A DNA stretch of 64,000 nucleotides from an uncultured Muribaculaceae bacterium. Its GTDB lineage: Bacteria; Bacteroidota; Bacteroidia; Bacteroidales; Muribaculaceae. Under the pieces are notes generated by a model. That model made no database searches. It worked only from the letters and a program-made list of their open reading frames with translations, and was not told the DNA's origin. A program made the position numbers and the translations under genes. Where the stretch lies: positions 1-64,000 of the forward strand of contig CAJUIT010000009.1 of NCBI GenBank assembly GCA_910586565.1, read 5' to 3'. Of the stretch, positions 26,551 to 36,156 are shown in pieces; position 1 is the stretch's first letter, and every line of letters begins with the position of its first letter.

Positions 26551-26664
26551 TTCAATCGGCGACCTGCGGACGCCGCCCCTACATCACCCGTCATCCCCCG
26601 ACACCTCCGCTTCGCTACGGCGGCGGGGGGTATGAAAAATCGGCGGGCTCCGCACGCCTCCCCC
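26551..26664. repeat. Mosaic inverted fragment of the 26.8-27.4 kb repeat
   Basis: From about 26593 to 26645 this is an inverted copy of the segment around 26880-26932 (the GACACCTCCGCTTCGCTACG block); 26636-26664 is an inverted copy of the GGGAGGCGTGCGTAGCCCGC block with one mismatch. The pieces are joined at a shared AATCGGCG core. Non-coding. Confidence 0.7.
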
Positions 26665-26717
26665 TACACTGATTCCACACAATTCCGAAACATCCTGCTC
26701 ACCCTCATCACGCCCTA

Positions 26718-26765
26718 TTACCTATTAATAGCCCCTATCTCCTCAACTCCGAATCATCCTGCTCA
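26718..26765. repeat. Truncated third copy of the 26.8 kb repeat unit
   Basis: TTACCTATTAATAGCCCCTA and the following 25 bp repeat the first about 45 bp of the units starting at 26781 and 27103. Same orientation. Confidence 0.7.
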
Positions 26766-26780
26766 TCCACATCACGATCT

Positions 26781-27098
26781 ATTACCCTATTAATAACCCC
26801 TATCTCCTCAGCTCCGAATCATTCTGCCCTTCGGCTCCATTCCTCCGGCAGCTGCTCCGGGGCTGCGCGTCCGCAGGACGCCGATTTTTCATAACCCCCG
26901 CCGCCGTAGCGAAGCGGAGGTGTCGGGGGATAGCGGCGCGTCGACAGGGAGGCGTGCGTAGCCCGCCGATTGAAGCAAAAACGGAATACATGGCGGCTTG
27001 GTGGCCCCGCACAGCGCGGGAGCCCCATCCCACCGTGTTGAAGTTACAAGCCGCCATATATGGCGGCTCTACGTGGGGGTGAAACAGCATATAAAATA
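26781..27098. repeat. Long direct repeat, copy A (about 318 bp)
   Basis: Almost identical to copy B (27103-27418), period about 322 bp. The unit ends in a hairpin (ATGGCGGCTT with AAGCCGCCAT) immediately followed by a second palindrome. Reading frames across it are not maintained in the same length between copies, so it is treated as non-coding. No transposase or obvious target-site duplication was found. Confidence 0.85.
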
Positions 27099-27102
27099 AA
27101 GA

Positions 27103-27418
27103 TTACCTATTAATAGCCCCTATCTTCTCAGCCCTGAATCATTCTGCTCTTCTGCTCAATTCCTCCGGCAGCTGCTCCGGGGCTGCGCGTCCGCAGGACG
27201 CCGATTTTTCATAACCCCCGCCGCCGTAGCGAAGCGGAGGTGTCGGGGGATAGCGGCGCGTCGACAGGGAGGCGTGCGTAGCCCGCCGATTGAAGCAAAA
27301 ACGGAATACATGGCGGCTTGGGGAGACCTGCACAGCGCGGGGGCACCATCCCACCTGGCTGAAGTTACAAGCCGCCATGTATGGCGGCTCTACGTGGGGA
27401 TGAAACATGGATATATAA
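27103..27418. repeat. Long direct repeat, copy B (about 316 bp)
   Basis: Copy B of the unit. The end hairpin is perfect over 14 bp: ATACATGGCGGCTT (27306-27319) with 27369-27382. It overlaps a second inverted repeat AGCCGCCAT-GT-ATGGCGGCT (27370-27389), so the DNA can adopt either of two stems. The last 50 bp reach the amylase terminator. Confidence 0.85.
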
Positions 27419-27421
27419 TAG

Positions 27422-27458
27422 TGGGAGGCGGCTCAGGATTGCTCCTGAACCGCCTCCC
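27422..27458 (-). terminator. Terminator hairpin of the amylase gene
   Basis: GGGAGGCGGCTCAGGA (27422-27437) pairs with TCCTGAACCGCCTCCC (27443-27458) with one A-C mismatch. The minus-strand trailer is CACTATTATAT, only moderately T-rich. Confidence 0.7.
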
Positions 27459-27500
27459 GGTTCTTATGATTCACGGCCGCGGTGCGGCTGTTTCATCTGC

Positions 27501-30500
27501 TTAGGGGATGTAGACTTTGCTAACCTTGTTGCCGACTTTCTTGATGTAGAAGCCGTGGGCGGGGTTCTGAACCTGGATGCCCTGGAGGTTGAAGTAAACA
27601 GGTTCGTCGTCGAACATTGCGGCCTCAACTTCCTCAACAGCAGAGGGTGTATATTCACCCATATCGGAAACAGAAACCTTGTCGCCACCGAGGGTGCCTT
27701 TGTAGAGGTGGTTGTTGATGATTTTATCTACATCGACCGACTGGTGACCGTTGCCGTTGTTGAAAATCATACTGATGCTTCCGGTGGGGATAACATAAGA
27801 GTAGATGTTGTCAACAACATGGGTCATCGGAGTGCCGGGCCATTTAACCTCATCAACTGTCCAATGGTAGATGTAGACGGTGGGCCACTGAGTGTTGCTG
27901 TTGTCGTAGTAAACGGTGATGCCGTCGGGCTCCTCAATCTTGGTGAAGGTAGCCGAACCGGTCTTGGTGCCTTCAGCGCCGGTAGCGCTCCATGTCACGG
28001 TAACATTGTCGCCGACATTCATGTCGTTGCCGAGAGTGAAAGTTGTGGTGCCGGTGAACGAAACCTGAGCGCCGTTGCCAATCTTATACCATGCCGAAGT
28101 GGTGTTGCTGTTGGCGGTTGCTGTTACGGTTACGTTATCAACGAATGTGCCACCGTTGGGCGAGAGTTTCACGCCGGGTTCGGGAGTAACAACAACATTG
28201 TCGAGTTTGGTGAATGTTGAGTTGCAATCATACTCATAGAAGCTTTCCTCGGTCACACCTTCAATGTTTGCGGTCTGGTTGCCGTTTTTATTGAAGATGA
28301 AGTTGGCGCTGTCGGTATCGTCGAAAGTGAAGTAGTAGTAGTTCTCACCGTTGATTTCCTTGGTGTCGGTGAGTTCCTTGCCGGGCCATGCGCCGTTGGG
28401 TTCAACATTTTTGCCCGATGCATCTTTGCACCATGCGTAGAGGTTGAACGAAGAGGGAGCCTTCACGTAGATGGTGATAACTGCGTTGGGGTCAACCTTC
28501 TTGTAGGTAACGGTGCCGGTGTATTCCTCGCCGCCGTCGGCTGTTGCACCCCACATAACCTGGATGCTCTGGCCAAAGGCCATGTTTTCACCGATGGTGA
28601 ATGTGCCGGTTGAACCTACGGTAAGTGTAGCCTTAGCCTGGCCTGCAACCTGATACCATCCCGATGTGGCAGATTCGTTAAGTGAAACGGTAACGGTCTG
28701 TGTTTCGGTTTTGAATGCGCCGCCTGCGGGTGAGAATGTTACTGAGGGGGCACCAACGGCATCGTCCTCGGTGTAATATTCGGTTGTGCCGGGGTCGGTG
28801 AACGAGGGGTTGCCACCGTGAGCCACGGGGGCTGTGTCGTAGATGAATTTGCCATCCTCACCAACCTTGCCACCTTTCCAGTCCTTCACGAGAACGCGGA
28901 GCTGGCCCTGGTTTTGGGGAGCGTCAACTGTGATTGAACCGCCGCCGTTGTAGGTTTTGCCTGTAACGATGTCGGTGTAGGTACCTGCGGGAACATTGGT
29001 GAATGTTGCGCCACCGTTGATTGCAACGAGTGCGTAGCTATCCTTGTAAGCGCGTTTGAACGCCCAACCGCCGTTGGCCGAGCAGCCATCCCATGTGTAC
29101 TGACCCTTGCGGAGAGCGGGAACAGCGGCACGAATCTGGTTGAGACGACGCACGTGCTGTGCGAGGTCGCCGTTGAGGGTGGTTTTCATGTTACCGGTAG
29201 CGTCGGTGTATTCGCCGAAGTCGGTGGTGTTGACCGAACCCTCGATGTAGTGGCCGAAGTAAGCGCGGCCGCTTTCTTTCACAGGCATGTCGGTGCCACC
29301 GGCATCGACACGCTTGCCGGCCTGGAACTCAACCTCCGAACCGTAGTAGATACAGGGGATACCGCGGAACGAGAACATCAGCGAGAGGTTCTCGGCCCAC
29401 TGTGCTGTGCCGCCGTTGAAGCGGGTGCCGTCGTTGGGGCCGGGGCAGTAGTCGTGCGAGTCAACATACACCACGTTGAACGAAGCATCGTTGTAAAAGT
29501 GGTCACCTTTTTTTGCCACACTCACGGCTGCACCGGCATTGTTGAAGTTATAGTGCATCGGGAAGTCGATGATGCTGAAGTTCGAGTAGTCGGAGTAGTC
29601 GGGTTCATGCCATGCGCCGTTCTTCATGAACACATTGTCGCTCTCGCGAGCAACGCTGGGTTCATCGATACACAACTGCATGTTGCCGTAGATATTGTCA
29701 TTACCTTCGAGAATTTCGATACCGTCCCAGTAAGTCTCATCCCAATTCCATGCTTTCACGCTGGCTTCGGGCGATTTCCATGTGTAGAAATAGCTTGAGA
29801 GGTTGTGCTGATCGCGATAGGTGGGTTCTGAAAAGCGTGCGCAGCATTCGCCGAACATAAAGAAGGGAGCGCCGTTCAATCGTTTGTTCTTGTATTTTTC
29901 GCCAAGTTCAACGAACTGAGGAATGAATGAGGTGTTGAATGTGAGGCGCGAGATGTGGCCTGTGGTGTCGATGCGGAAGCCGTCAACACCCATCTCGATA
30001 AATTTGCCGTAGCATTCAACGAGATATTTGCTCACAGCGGGGTTCTCGGTGTTGAGGTCGACGCAGTCACCTGCAATCTGCCCCCACCAACGGCTGGGAT
30101 AGTCCCAGTTCCATGCGGTTGCAAGGTGGTGCCAGTAGTTGTGGTTATCTTTATTGGTACCGTCGGTATTTTTGAGATAGGGAAAACGGGCTGCATACTG
30201 GCTGTCGCCGTCGAGCTCGTTGTAGTTTGAGGGGAGCTTGTCGTAGTTGGGGATAATCGAAGCGCTCACGCTTGCCTGGTTGCGGATATCCTGCGAGCGG
30301 TAGAACAATTCGGCGAAGTGAGCCTCACCGAAGTTGCCGGTGTGGTTGAGCACGATGTCAAGGATGATTTTCATCCCTTTGGCATGGGCTGCGTCGATGA
30401 GATCCTGGAATTTCACATCCTTTTCCGAGCCCCAGTTGGTGCGGCTCTCGTAGCGGAGGTCTACTGTAGAGAAGTCCATGGCGTGATAGCCGTGGAAGTC

Positions 30501-30815
30501 GGTACCCGAGCAGTTCTGAACGATAGGTGTGATCCAAACTGCGGTGAAACCGAGAGCCTTGATGTAGTCGAGCTTGTCGATAAGGCCTTTGAAGTCGCCG
30601 CGCCAGTCGGGGTCGTTGTTGGCAATCTGCACGTTCTGGTGGTCCCAGCCGCACACATTGTTCTTCGGGTCACCGTCGTAGAAACGGGTTGTCATGGCGA
30701 AGTAGATGGTTTCGTCACGGAAGTCGGTGCGGTCACCCACGAATGTGGAAGCCGACGATGCACCGGCCGTGAGAGCCATCAGGCCGCCGAGCATTAATTG
30801 CTTTGCACTGTTCAT
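27501..30815 (-). CDS. Secreted multidomain alpha-amylase (GH13) with starch-binding modules
   Basis: A 1104-aa protein starting at ATG 30815 with signal peptide MNSAKQLMLGGLMALTAGAS. The GH13 domain covers about 30-640 with all four conserved regions: DIVLNHTG (154-161), GFRIDTTGH with nucleophile Asp283, FMFGECCAR with acid/base Glu323 and YVDSHD with Asp455. Two Ig-like 'SPAGGAF / SPNGGTF' repeats follow (about 720-800 and 925-1000), each paired with a module of the CBM25/26 starch-binding type (ITIYVKAPSSFNLYAW and ITVYYDNSNTQWPTVYIYHW). The last 35 residues (PVYFNLQGIQVQNP, then HGFYIKKVGNKVSKVYIP) match a tail common on secreted Bacteroidales proteins and resemble a T9SS sorting signal. 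Likely role: hydrolysis of starch or glycogen outside the cell. No SusCD homologues are adjacent. Confidence 0.93.
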   Translation of the reverse strand: MNSAKQLMLGGLMALTAGASSASTFVGDRTDFRDETIYFAMTTRFYDGDPKNNVCGWDHQNVQIANNDPDWRGDFKGLIDKLDYIKALGFTAVWITPIVQNCSGTDFHGYHAMDFSTVDLRYESRTNWGSEKDVKFQDLIDAAHAKGMKIILDIVLNHTGNFGEAHFAELFYRSQDIRNQASVSASIIPNYDKLPSNYNELDGDSQYAARFPYLKNTDGTNKDNHNYWHHLATAWNWDYPSRWWGQIAGDCVDLNTENPAVSKYLVECYGKFIEMGVDGFRIDTTGHISRLTFNTSFIPQFVELGEKYKNKRLNGAPFFMFGECCARFSEPTYRDQHNLSSYFYTWKSPEASVKAWNWDETYWDGIEILEGNDNIYGNMQLCIDEPSVARESDNVFMKNGAWHEPDYSDYSNFSIIDFPMHYNFNNAGAAVSVAKKGDHFYNDASFNVVYVDSHDYCPGPNDGTRFNGGTAQWAENLSLMFSFRGIPCIYYGSEVEFQAGKRVDAGGTDMPVKESGRAYFGHYIEGSVNTTDFGEYTDATGNMKTTLNGDLAQHVRRLNQIRAAVPALRKGQYTWDGCSANGGWAFKRAYKDSYALVAINGGATFTNVPAGTYTDIVTGKTYNGGGSITVDAPQNQGQLRVLVKDWKGGKVGEDGKFIYDTAPVAHGGNPSFTDPGTTEYYTEDDAVGAPSVTFSPAGGAFKTETQTVTVSLNESATSGWYQVAGQAKATLTVGSTGTFTIGENMAFGQSIQVMWGATADGGEEYTGTVTYKKVDPNAVITIYVKAPSSFNLYAWCKDASGKNVEPNGAWPGKELTDTKEINGENYYYFTFDDTDSANFIFNKNGNQTANIEGVTEESFYEYDCNSTFTKLDNVVVTPEPGVKLSPNGGTFVDNVTVTATANSNTTSAWYKIGNGAQVSFTGTTTFTLGNDMNVGDNVTVTWSATGAEGTKTGSATFTKIEEPDGITVYYDNSNTQWPTVYIYHWTVDEVKWPGTPMTHVVDNIYSYVIPTGSISMIFNNGNGHQSVDVDKIINNHLYKGTLGGDKVSVSDMGEYTPSAVEEVEAAMFDDEPVYFNLQGIQVQNPAHGFYIKKVGNKVSKVYIP

Positions 30816-30967
30816 TGCAAAAATTTTGGTATTAGTGAATGTAAGTAAAAAAAGTATGGTATTATCTGTCACATGAAACGGGAATGGCGCATCAGGTCTA
30901 ATAAACGTATCTCCACACATCGTGGCACCAATTCCCCGGGTAGCCTGCCAACCTGCTACCATAGGTT

Positions 30968-30997
30968 TTGCCAAGGCAATATTACGCCGCGAAGTTA
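30968..30997 (-). promoter_or_regulatory. Possible promoter and operator of the amylase gene
   Basis: Minus strand TAACTTCG (30990-30997) is one mismatch from the -7 consensus. Downstream, near the expected transcription start, lies an inverted repeat TTGCC-AA-GGCAA (30968-30979) that could be an operator. The leader to the amylase start would be about 165 nt. The rest of the 30816-31208 gap shows nothing else supportable; bases 31040-31060 contain a C8 run. Confidence 0.35.
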
Positions 30998-31208
30998 ACA
31001 ACTTTTTTCAATACCCTCGGCTCGCTATCAACGCAAATATCCGCAACTACCCCCCCCATTAACAATATTTAACATTAACCAACAATTCTCCGCGCTCTTC
31101 GGGTTCATCAAACCGTAGACCGCTAACCGGCTGTTTGAAGCATTTGTGGTGCCCTCTCCACCTTCCCATGCAATAAAACACGCGCGAGCCGCGTTTTTGA
31201 ATAAAACA

Positions 31209-34200
31209 ATGTTGAAGGCAGGCAGAACCATAGCGCGGGTTTTGGCAGCCGTGGTCGTGACGGTCATGGCGCTTTCGTCGTGTTCACCAAGAAAGAACAC
31301 CGCGGCCACCCGAAAATATCAGGAGTTCATAACCCGCTACAACATCCACTTCAACGGCGACACCCACTACAAGGAAACGCTCCACGACATGGAAACAGCC
31401 TACGAGGACGATTATTCGCGCCTGCTGTTCATCCATCCCGCCGCAGCCAAGGGCGATGAAAAAGCGCCGCAGCCGCAGGGCAATTTCGACCGCTCAATCG
31501 AAAAGGCCCAGAAAGCCATTCAGCTGCGTTCAATAAAGAAAAAACCTAAAAAGAAAGCCGGAAAAAGCTCCGACCCCACCTACAAGGCATGGATGCGCCG
31601 CGAGGAGTATAACCCCTTCCTCCACAACTCATGGCTGATGATGGCCCGCAGCCAATACATGAACGGCGACTTTCTGGGCTCGGCGGCAACATTTTTCTAC
31701 ATCTCCAAGCATTTTTCATGGCTCCCGGCAACGGTGACCGAGGCGCGCCTGTGGGAGGCCCGCTGCTATTGCGCTATGGACTGGCTATTCGAAGCCGAGA
31801 ACATCCTCACACGCATCAAGCCCGAGCAGCTCACCTCCAAACCAATCCGCGAGCTCTACTACAACACTTTCGCCGATTTCTACATCCGGTCGAAAGAATA
31901 TGAGAAAGCGATTCCCATGCTCACCGAGGGGATAAAGGTGTCGTCGGGACCGCAGAAAATCCGACTCAACTTCCTGCTCGGCCAGCTCTATTCACTCACC
32001 GGCAACAAGGAAGCCGCCTACAAGGCGTTCGACAAGGCGGGGAGCAATTCGTCGGCAACCTACCGCACCAAATTCAACGCCCGCATCAAGCAGAGCGAGG
32101 TCTACACCGGCGCCGACATCGAGCCTGAGGTGAAAGCCCTGCGCCGCATGGTGCGATATGACCGCAACAAGGAGTATCTCGACCAGGTGTACTACGCCAT
32201 CGGCAACCTCTACCTTTCGCGCGGCGACACTGCCAACGCCATCACCAACTACGAGCTGGCAGCCGAGAAATCAACCCGCAACGGTGTGGAGAAAGCCATT
32301 TCGCAGCTAACGCTCGGCGGATTATATTACGATCTCCGCAAATATGCCAAGGCACAGCCATGCTATGCCGAGGCTATCCCAATAATACCCGAAACGTGGC
32401 CCGACTACCGCACGCTCAAGAAACGGAGCGATGTACTCGACGAACTTGCGCTTTACTCGCAGAATGTGGAGTTGCAGGACTCCCTGCTGCGCCTGGCGGC
32501 AATGACACCCGAGCAGCAGCTCGAAACCGTCAACAAAATCATTGAGGAGCTGAAGAAAAAGGAAAAGGAGGAGGCCGAGGCGGCTGCACGCGAGGAGTTC
32601 CTTGCCAACCGCGACGCACAGGGCTCCAATTTGGGCAACTCGGCACAGGCACCGCAAACGTTCACAATGAACAACGGCGACGACTCGTGGTACTTCTACA
32701 ACACCGCCACGAAAAATGCCGGCCGCACCCAGTTCCAGAAAAAATGGGGTAACCGAAAGCTTGAGGACGACTGGCGCCGACGCAACAAATCGTCGTTCAA
32801 TTTCAACGATTTCGGCTCGGGCGACACCGACGATGAGGACGCTCCCGACAACGAAGCCGCCAAAGATTCAATCCCCGCAGCCGATGCCGAAGCTCTCGAA
32901 AAGGAGAACGACCCGCATTTCCCCGAATACTATCTGAAACAGATTCCCAAGACCGACGCCGAAAAGCAGATTGCCAACGACGTGATTCAGGAGGGGCTCT
33001 ACAACATGGGGGTGATTCTGAAAGATAAGCTCGAGGATTTCCCCGCGGCTGAAACGGAGTTTGAAACGCTTCTTCACCGCTACCCCGACAACATCTACCG
33101 CCTCGACACCTACTATAACCTCTACCTCATGTTTGTGCGGGCGGGCGACATTGCCAAGGCCGAGCGGTTCCGCAACCTCATTCTTTCCGATTTCCCCGAA
33201 TCGAGCTACGGCATCGCCATGCGCGACCCCGACTATATCGGTAACCTGCGCCGCATGCTCGAAGTGGAGAACCAACTCTACGACACCGCGCTCGAAGCCT
33301 ATCTCGACAACGACAACAGCACCGTTCACGGCACCTACAAAACCGTGAGCCGCGAATACCCGTTGAGCAAGCTCATGCCCAAATTCATGTTCCTCGAAGC
33401 GCTCGCCCATGTAACTGACCGCAACACCGAGGCTTTCAAGGCAACCCTCATGGAGATGCTTGAACGCTTCCCCGACACCGACCTCAGCCCCTACGCATCA
33501 TCTTATCTCAAAGGGCTCGCACAAGGGAAACAGCTCCAGCAGGGCTCACGCAACATGCGCGGCATGCTGTGGGATATACGCCTCAGCAACGACTCAACAG
33601 CCGTCGACGGCGATGCCGCACTCGAATTCGAGCTCGACCCCGACAACGAACAGTATCTCGTGCTGCTCTTCCCCACCGACGTGATTTCGCAGAATGCGTT
33701 GCTCTATAATGTGGCCCGCCACAACTTCACATCGTTTGTTGTGAAAGATTTCGACCTTGAGCAAATGAACTTCGGACGCCTCGGCCTCCTTATAATAAAA
33801 GGGTTCGACAACCTTAACGAAATCAACCACTACCGCAAGGTGATGGCTGAATCGTCGTCGTTCACACTTCCACCCGAAGTGCGCCCCGTGGTTATTTCGG
33901 CTCAGAACTTCGACACACTCCTCAAGAGTGGCCGCTCGTTCGACGAGTATTTCCGCTATATGCGCGACAAAACCTACCGCGACACCGAGGAATCGGTGCT
34001 TCCCCCCGAATTTTTCGGCGAATCGGAAGGGCTCACCCCCGAGGAGGCCTCCGACAATGCTCCCGACATCATAATTCTCCCCGATGAGGAACCATCGGAA
34101 GTCCACGAGGAGTCATCTGAAATCCACGAGGAGCCATCGGAAGCCACACAACCCACCGAGAACCCGGAGCCAAACGAAGCCGCCGCAACGCCCGAGACTC

Positions 34201-34436
34201 CTGAGAGCACTGAGGATTCCGAACCTCAGCCTAAACCTTCGGCCAAACCTGAGGTCAAACCCGAAAGCGCCCCCGTAGTGAAGCCCCAACCGGCCGAACC
34301 CGAGGCGAAGCCGCAACCGAAGCAGTCGGCCAAGCCGGTGCCAAAACCTCAACCGAAGCCCGAACCGAAACCGGCTCCCCCGGCACTCCCCACCTATCCC
34401 GAAGGTTCCGAGGGTGACGACCCGCTTCTCGACTGA
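31209..34436 (+). CDS. porW: T9SS-associated TPR lipoprotein PorW/SprE
   Basis: A 1075-aa protein. The start ATG 31209 gives a lipoprotein signal with the lipobox ALSSC (Cys25). The mature start (SPRKNTAATRKYQEFITRYNIHFNG) is typical of PorW/SprE, a periplasmic or outer-membrane lipoprotein needed for type IX secretion. TPR-like helices run from about 130 to 420, a charged Lys/Glu linker follows (EELKKKEKEEAEAAAREE), and a second block of TPR-like helices lies around 560-760. A C-terminal domain at about 790-930 is followed by a 130-residue Pro/Glu/Lys-rich disordered tail ending EGSEGDDPLLD. porX follows after 58 bp. Confidence 0.87.
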   Translation: MLKAGRTIARVLAAVVVTVMALSSCSPRKNTAATRKYQEFITRYNIHFNGDTHYKETLHDMETAYEDDYSRLLFIHPAAAKGDEKAPQPQGNFDRSIEKAQKAIQLRSIKKKPKKKAGKSSDPTYKAWMRREEYNPFLHNSWLMMARSQYMNGDFLGSAATFFYISKHFSWLPATVTEARLWEARCYCAMDWLFEAENILTRIKPEQLTSKPIRELYYNTFADFYIRSKEYEKAIPMLTEGIKVSSGPQKIRLNFLLGQLYSLTGNKEAAYKAFDKAGSNSSATYRTKFNARIKQSEVYTGADIEPEVKALRRMVRYDRNKEYLDQVYYAIGNLYLSRGDTANAITNYELAAEKSTRNGVEKAISQLTLGGLYYDLRKYAKAQPCYAEAIPIIPETWPDYRTLKKRSDVLDELALYSQNVELQDSLLRLAAMTPEQQLETVNKIIEELKKKEKEEAEAAAREEFLANRDAQGSNLGNSAQAPQTFTMNNGDDSWYFYNTATKNAGRTQFQKKWGNRKLEDDWRRRNKSSFNFNDFGSGDTDDEDAPDNEAAKDSIPAADAEALEKENDPHFPEYYLKQIPKTDAEKQIANDVIQEGLYNMGVILKDKLEDFPAAETEFETLLHRYPDNIYRLDTYYNLYLMFVRAGDIAKAERFRNLILSDFPESSYGIAMRDPDYIGNLRRMLEVENQLYDTALEAYLDNDNSTVHGTYKTVSREYPLSKLMPKFMFLEALAHVTDRNTEAFKATLMEMLERFPDTDLSPYASSYLKGLAQGKQLQQGSRNMRGMLWDIRLSNDSTAVDGDAALEFELDPDNEQYLVLLFPTDVISQNALLYNVARHNFTSFVVKDFDLEQMNFGRLGLLIIKGFDNLNEINHYRKVMAESSSFTLPPEVRPVVISAQNFDTLLKSGRSFDEYFRYMRDKTYRDTEESVLPPEFFGESEGLTPEEASDNAPDIIILPDEEPSEVHEESSEIHEEPSEATQPTENPEPNEAAATPETPESTEDSEPQPKPSAKPEVKPESAPVVKPQPAEPEAKPQPKQSAKPVPKPQPKPEPKPAPPALPTYPEGSEGDDPLLD

Positions 34437-34494
34437 GCTTCCGGCAGGCTCTGAAAACAAAAAAACTAAAAAACTAAAAACTACAACTTGCTCC

Positions 34495-36078
34495 ATGAGC
34501 GAATACTCCATACTTTGGGCCGACGATGAAATTGATCTTCTCAAGCCCCACATCCTGTTTCTGCGCAGCAAAGGCTACGACCCCGTGACCGTGAACAACG
34601 GTCGCGACGCACTCGAACTTGTTGAGTCGCAACACTTCGATCTCGTTATTCTCGACGAGAACATGCCCGGTCTCACAGGTCTGGAAACCTTGCAACGCAT
34701 CAAGGAAATCTCCCCGCAAACGCCCGTAATCATGATTACCAAAAGCGAGGAGGAGAACATCATGGACCAGGCCGTGGGCAACAACATCGCCGACTACCTG
34801 ATTAAACCGGTCAACCCCAACCAGATTCTGCTCTCCATAAAGAAGAATCTCCACAGCGACAAACTTGTGTCGCAGACCGCCGCCACCGACTACCGTCAGG
34901 AATTCGGCAAACTCTCCATGCTCATCGACGGCGCACGCGACATCAACGATTTCTATCAGGTCTACGAAAAGCTGGTGAACTGGGAGCTGCGTCTGTCGTC
35001 GGCCGAAACCAACATGGACGAGATGCTGAAAATGCAGAAAGCCGATGCCGATTCGGCGTTCTACAAATATGTGAAACGCAACTATGAGGATTGGGTCACG
35101 GCGCTCCCATCCACGCTCAATCCCGGCAAACCGGCCAGCGACACCGACCGCCCGGTTCTCAGCCCCGAAGTGTTCCGCAAATCGGTGTTTCCGCTGCTCG
35201 ACGAAGGGGAAAAGGTGTTTTTCGTGCTTATCGACAACTTCCGCCTCGACCTCTGGCTCACGGTGAAACCCCTCCTTGCCGAATATTTCACATTTGAGGA
35301 GAAACTCTACACCTCCATCCTCCCCACGGCAACGCAATATGCCCGCAACGCCATCTTCTCAGGCCTGATGCCTATCGACATCGCCCGCATGTTTCCCCAT
35401 CTGTGGGTCGACGAGGATGAGGAGGAGGGGAAGAACCTCAACGAAAGCGAGCTGGTGCAGACCCTCTTCGACCGTTTCCGCCGCCAGTGCAAATTCTCCT
35501 ACACGAAAATCAACGATTCAAACGGCGGGGAGAAATTTCTGCGCGAGTTCTCCAACATCGCCCAAAACGACCTCAATGTGGTGGTGCTCAACTTCATCGA
35601 CATGCTTTCACACGCGCGAACCGAAAGCCGCATGATTCGTGAGCTGGCCCGCACCGATGCCGCCTACCGCTCGCTTGCCGAATCGTGGTTCCGTCACAGC
35701 CCGGCGCTCGAAATTTTCCGCCGCATCGCCGAAACGGGAGCCAAAGTTATAGTGACCACCGACCACGGAACAATCCGCGTCGATAACCCCGTGAAAGTTG
35801 TTGGCGACAAAAACACCAACACCAATTTGCGCTACAAAGTGGGTAAAAGCCTTGCCTACAATCAGAAGCAGGTCTACGAAATCAAGCGTCCGCAAACCTA
35901 CGGACTCCCCTCTCCCAACGTTTCATCAACCTACATCTTCGCAGGCAACAACGACTTCTTCGCCTATCCCAACAACTACAACTACTACGTGCAATACTAC
36001 ACCGACACATTTCAGCACGGCGGCATCTCGCTCGAAGAAATGCTCATCCCCCTCGTCACCCTCTCCCCCCGCAAATAA
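34495..36078 (+). CDS. porX: PorX, response regulator with PglZ-type effector domain
   Basis: A 527-aa protein starting at ATG 34495 (MSEYSILWADDEIDLL). The receiver domain (1-125) has phospho-acceptor Asp54 in LVILDENMPG and the lysine in ADYLIKPVNP. The rest is a PglZ/alkaline-phosphatase-like domain (about 200-527), with metal-site motifs such as LIDNFRLDLW and VIVTTDHGTIRVDNP. This architecture defines PorX, which with the kinase PorY and a sigma factor controls T9SS genes in Porphyromonas. The receiver-PglZ protein follows porW directly and precedes tsaE, a linkage seen across Bacteroidetes. No PorY-like gene is adjacent; the kinase at 21-22.6 kb has its own regulator. Confidence 0.94.
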   Translation: MSEYSILWADDEIDLLKPHILFLRSKGYDPVTVNNGRDALELVESQHFDLVILDENMPGLTGLETLQRIKEISPQTPVIMITKSEEENIMDQAVGNNIADYLIKPVNPNQILLSIKKNLHSDKLVSQTAATDYRQEFGKLSMLIDGARDINDFYQVYEKLVNWELRLSSAETNMDEMLKMQKADADSAFYKYVKRNYEDWVTALPSTLNPGKPASDTDRPVLSPEVFRKSVFPLLDEGEKVFFVLIDNFRLDLWLTVKPLLAEYFTFEEKLYTSILPTATQYARNAIFSGLMPIDIARMFPHLWVDEDEEEGKNLNESELVQTLFDRFRRQCKFSYTKINDSNGGEKFLREFSNIAQNDLNVVVLNFIDMLSHARTESRMIRELARTDAAYRSLAESWFRHSPALEIFRRIAETGAKVIVTTDHGTIRVDNPVKVVGDKNTNTNLRYKVGKSLAYNQKQVYEIKRPQTYGLPSPNVSSTYIFAGNNDFFAYPNNYNYYVQYYTDTFQHGGISLEEMLIPLVTLSPRK

Positions 36079-36156
36079 CCCCTCTCCTCTCTAAAAACGC
36101 AACCCTCCTCTCTCCTCTAAAAACTAAAAACTACAAAACTGAAAACTAAACCACCC

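Noticed and set aside
26800..27408. Minus-strand frames MLFHPHVEPPYMAACN and MFHPHVEPPYMAACN in the two repeat units
   Set aside because: They begin inside the palindromic ends of the repeat, end differently in each copy and show no domain pattern; repeat DNA is the simpler reading.
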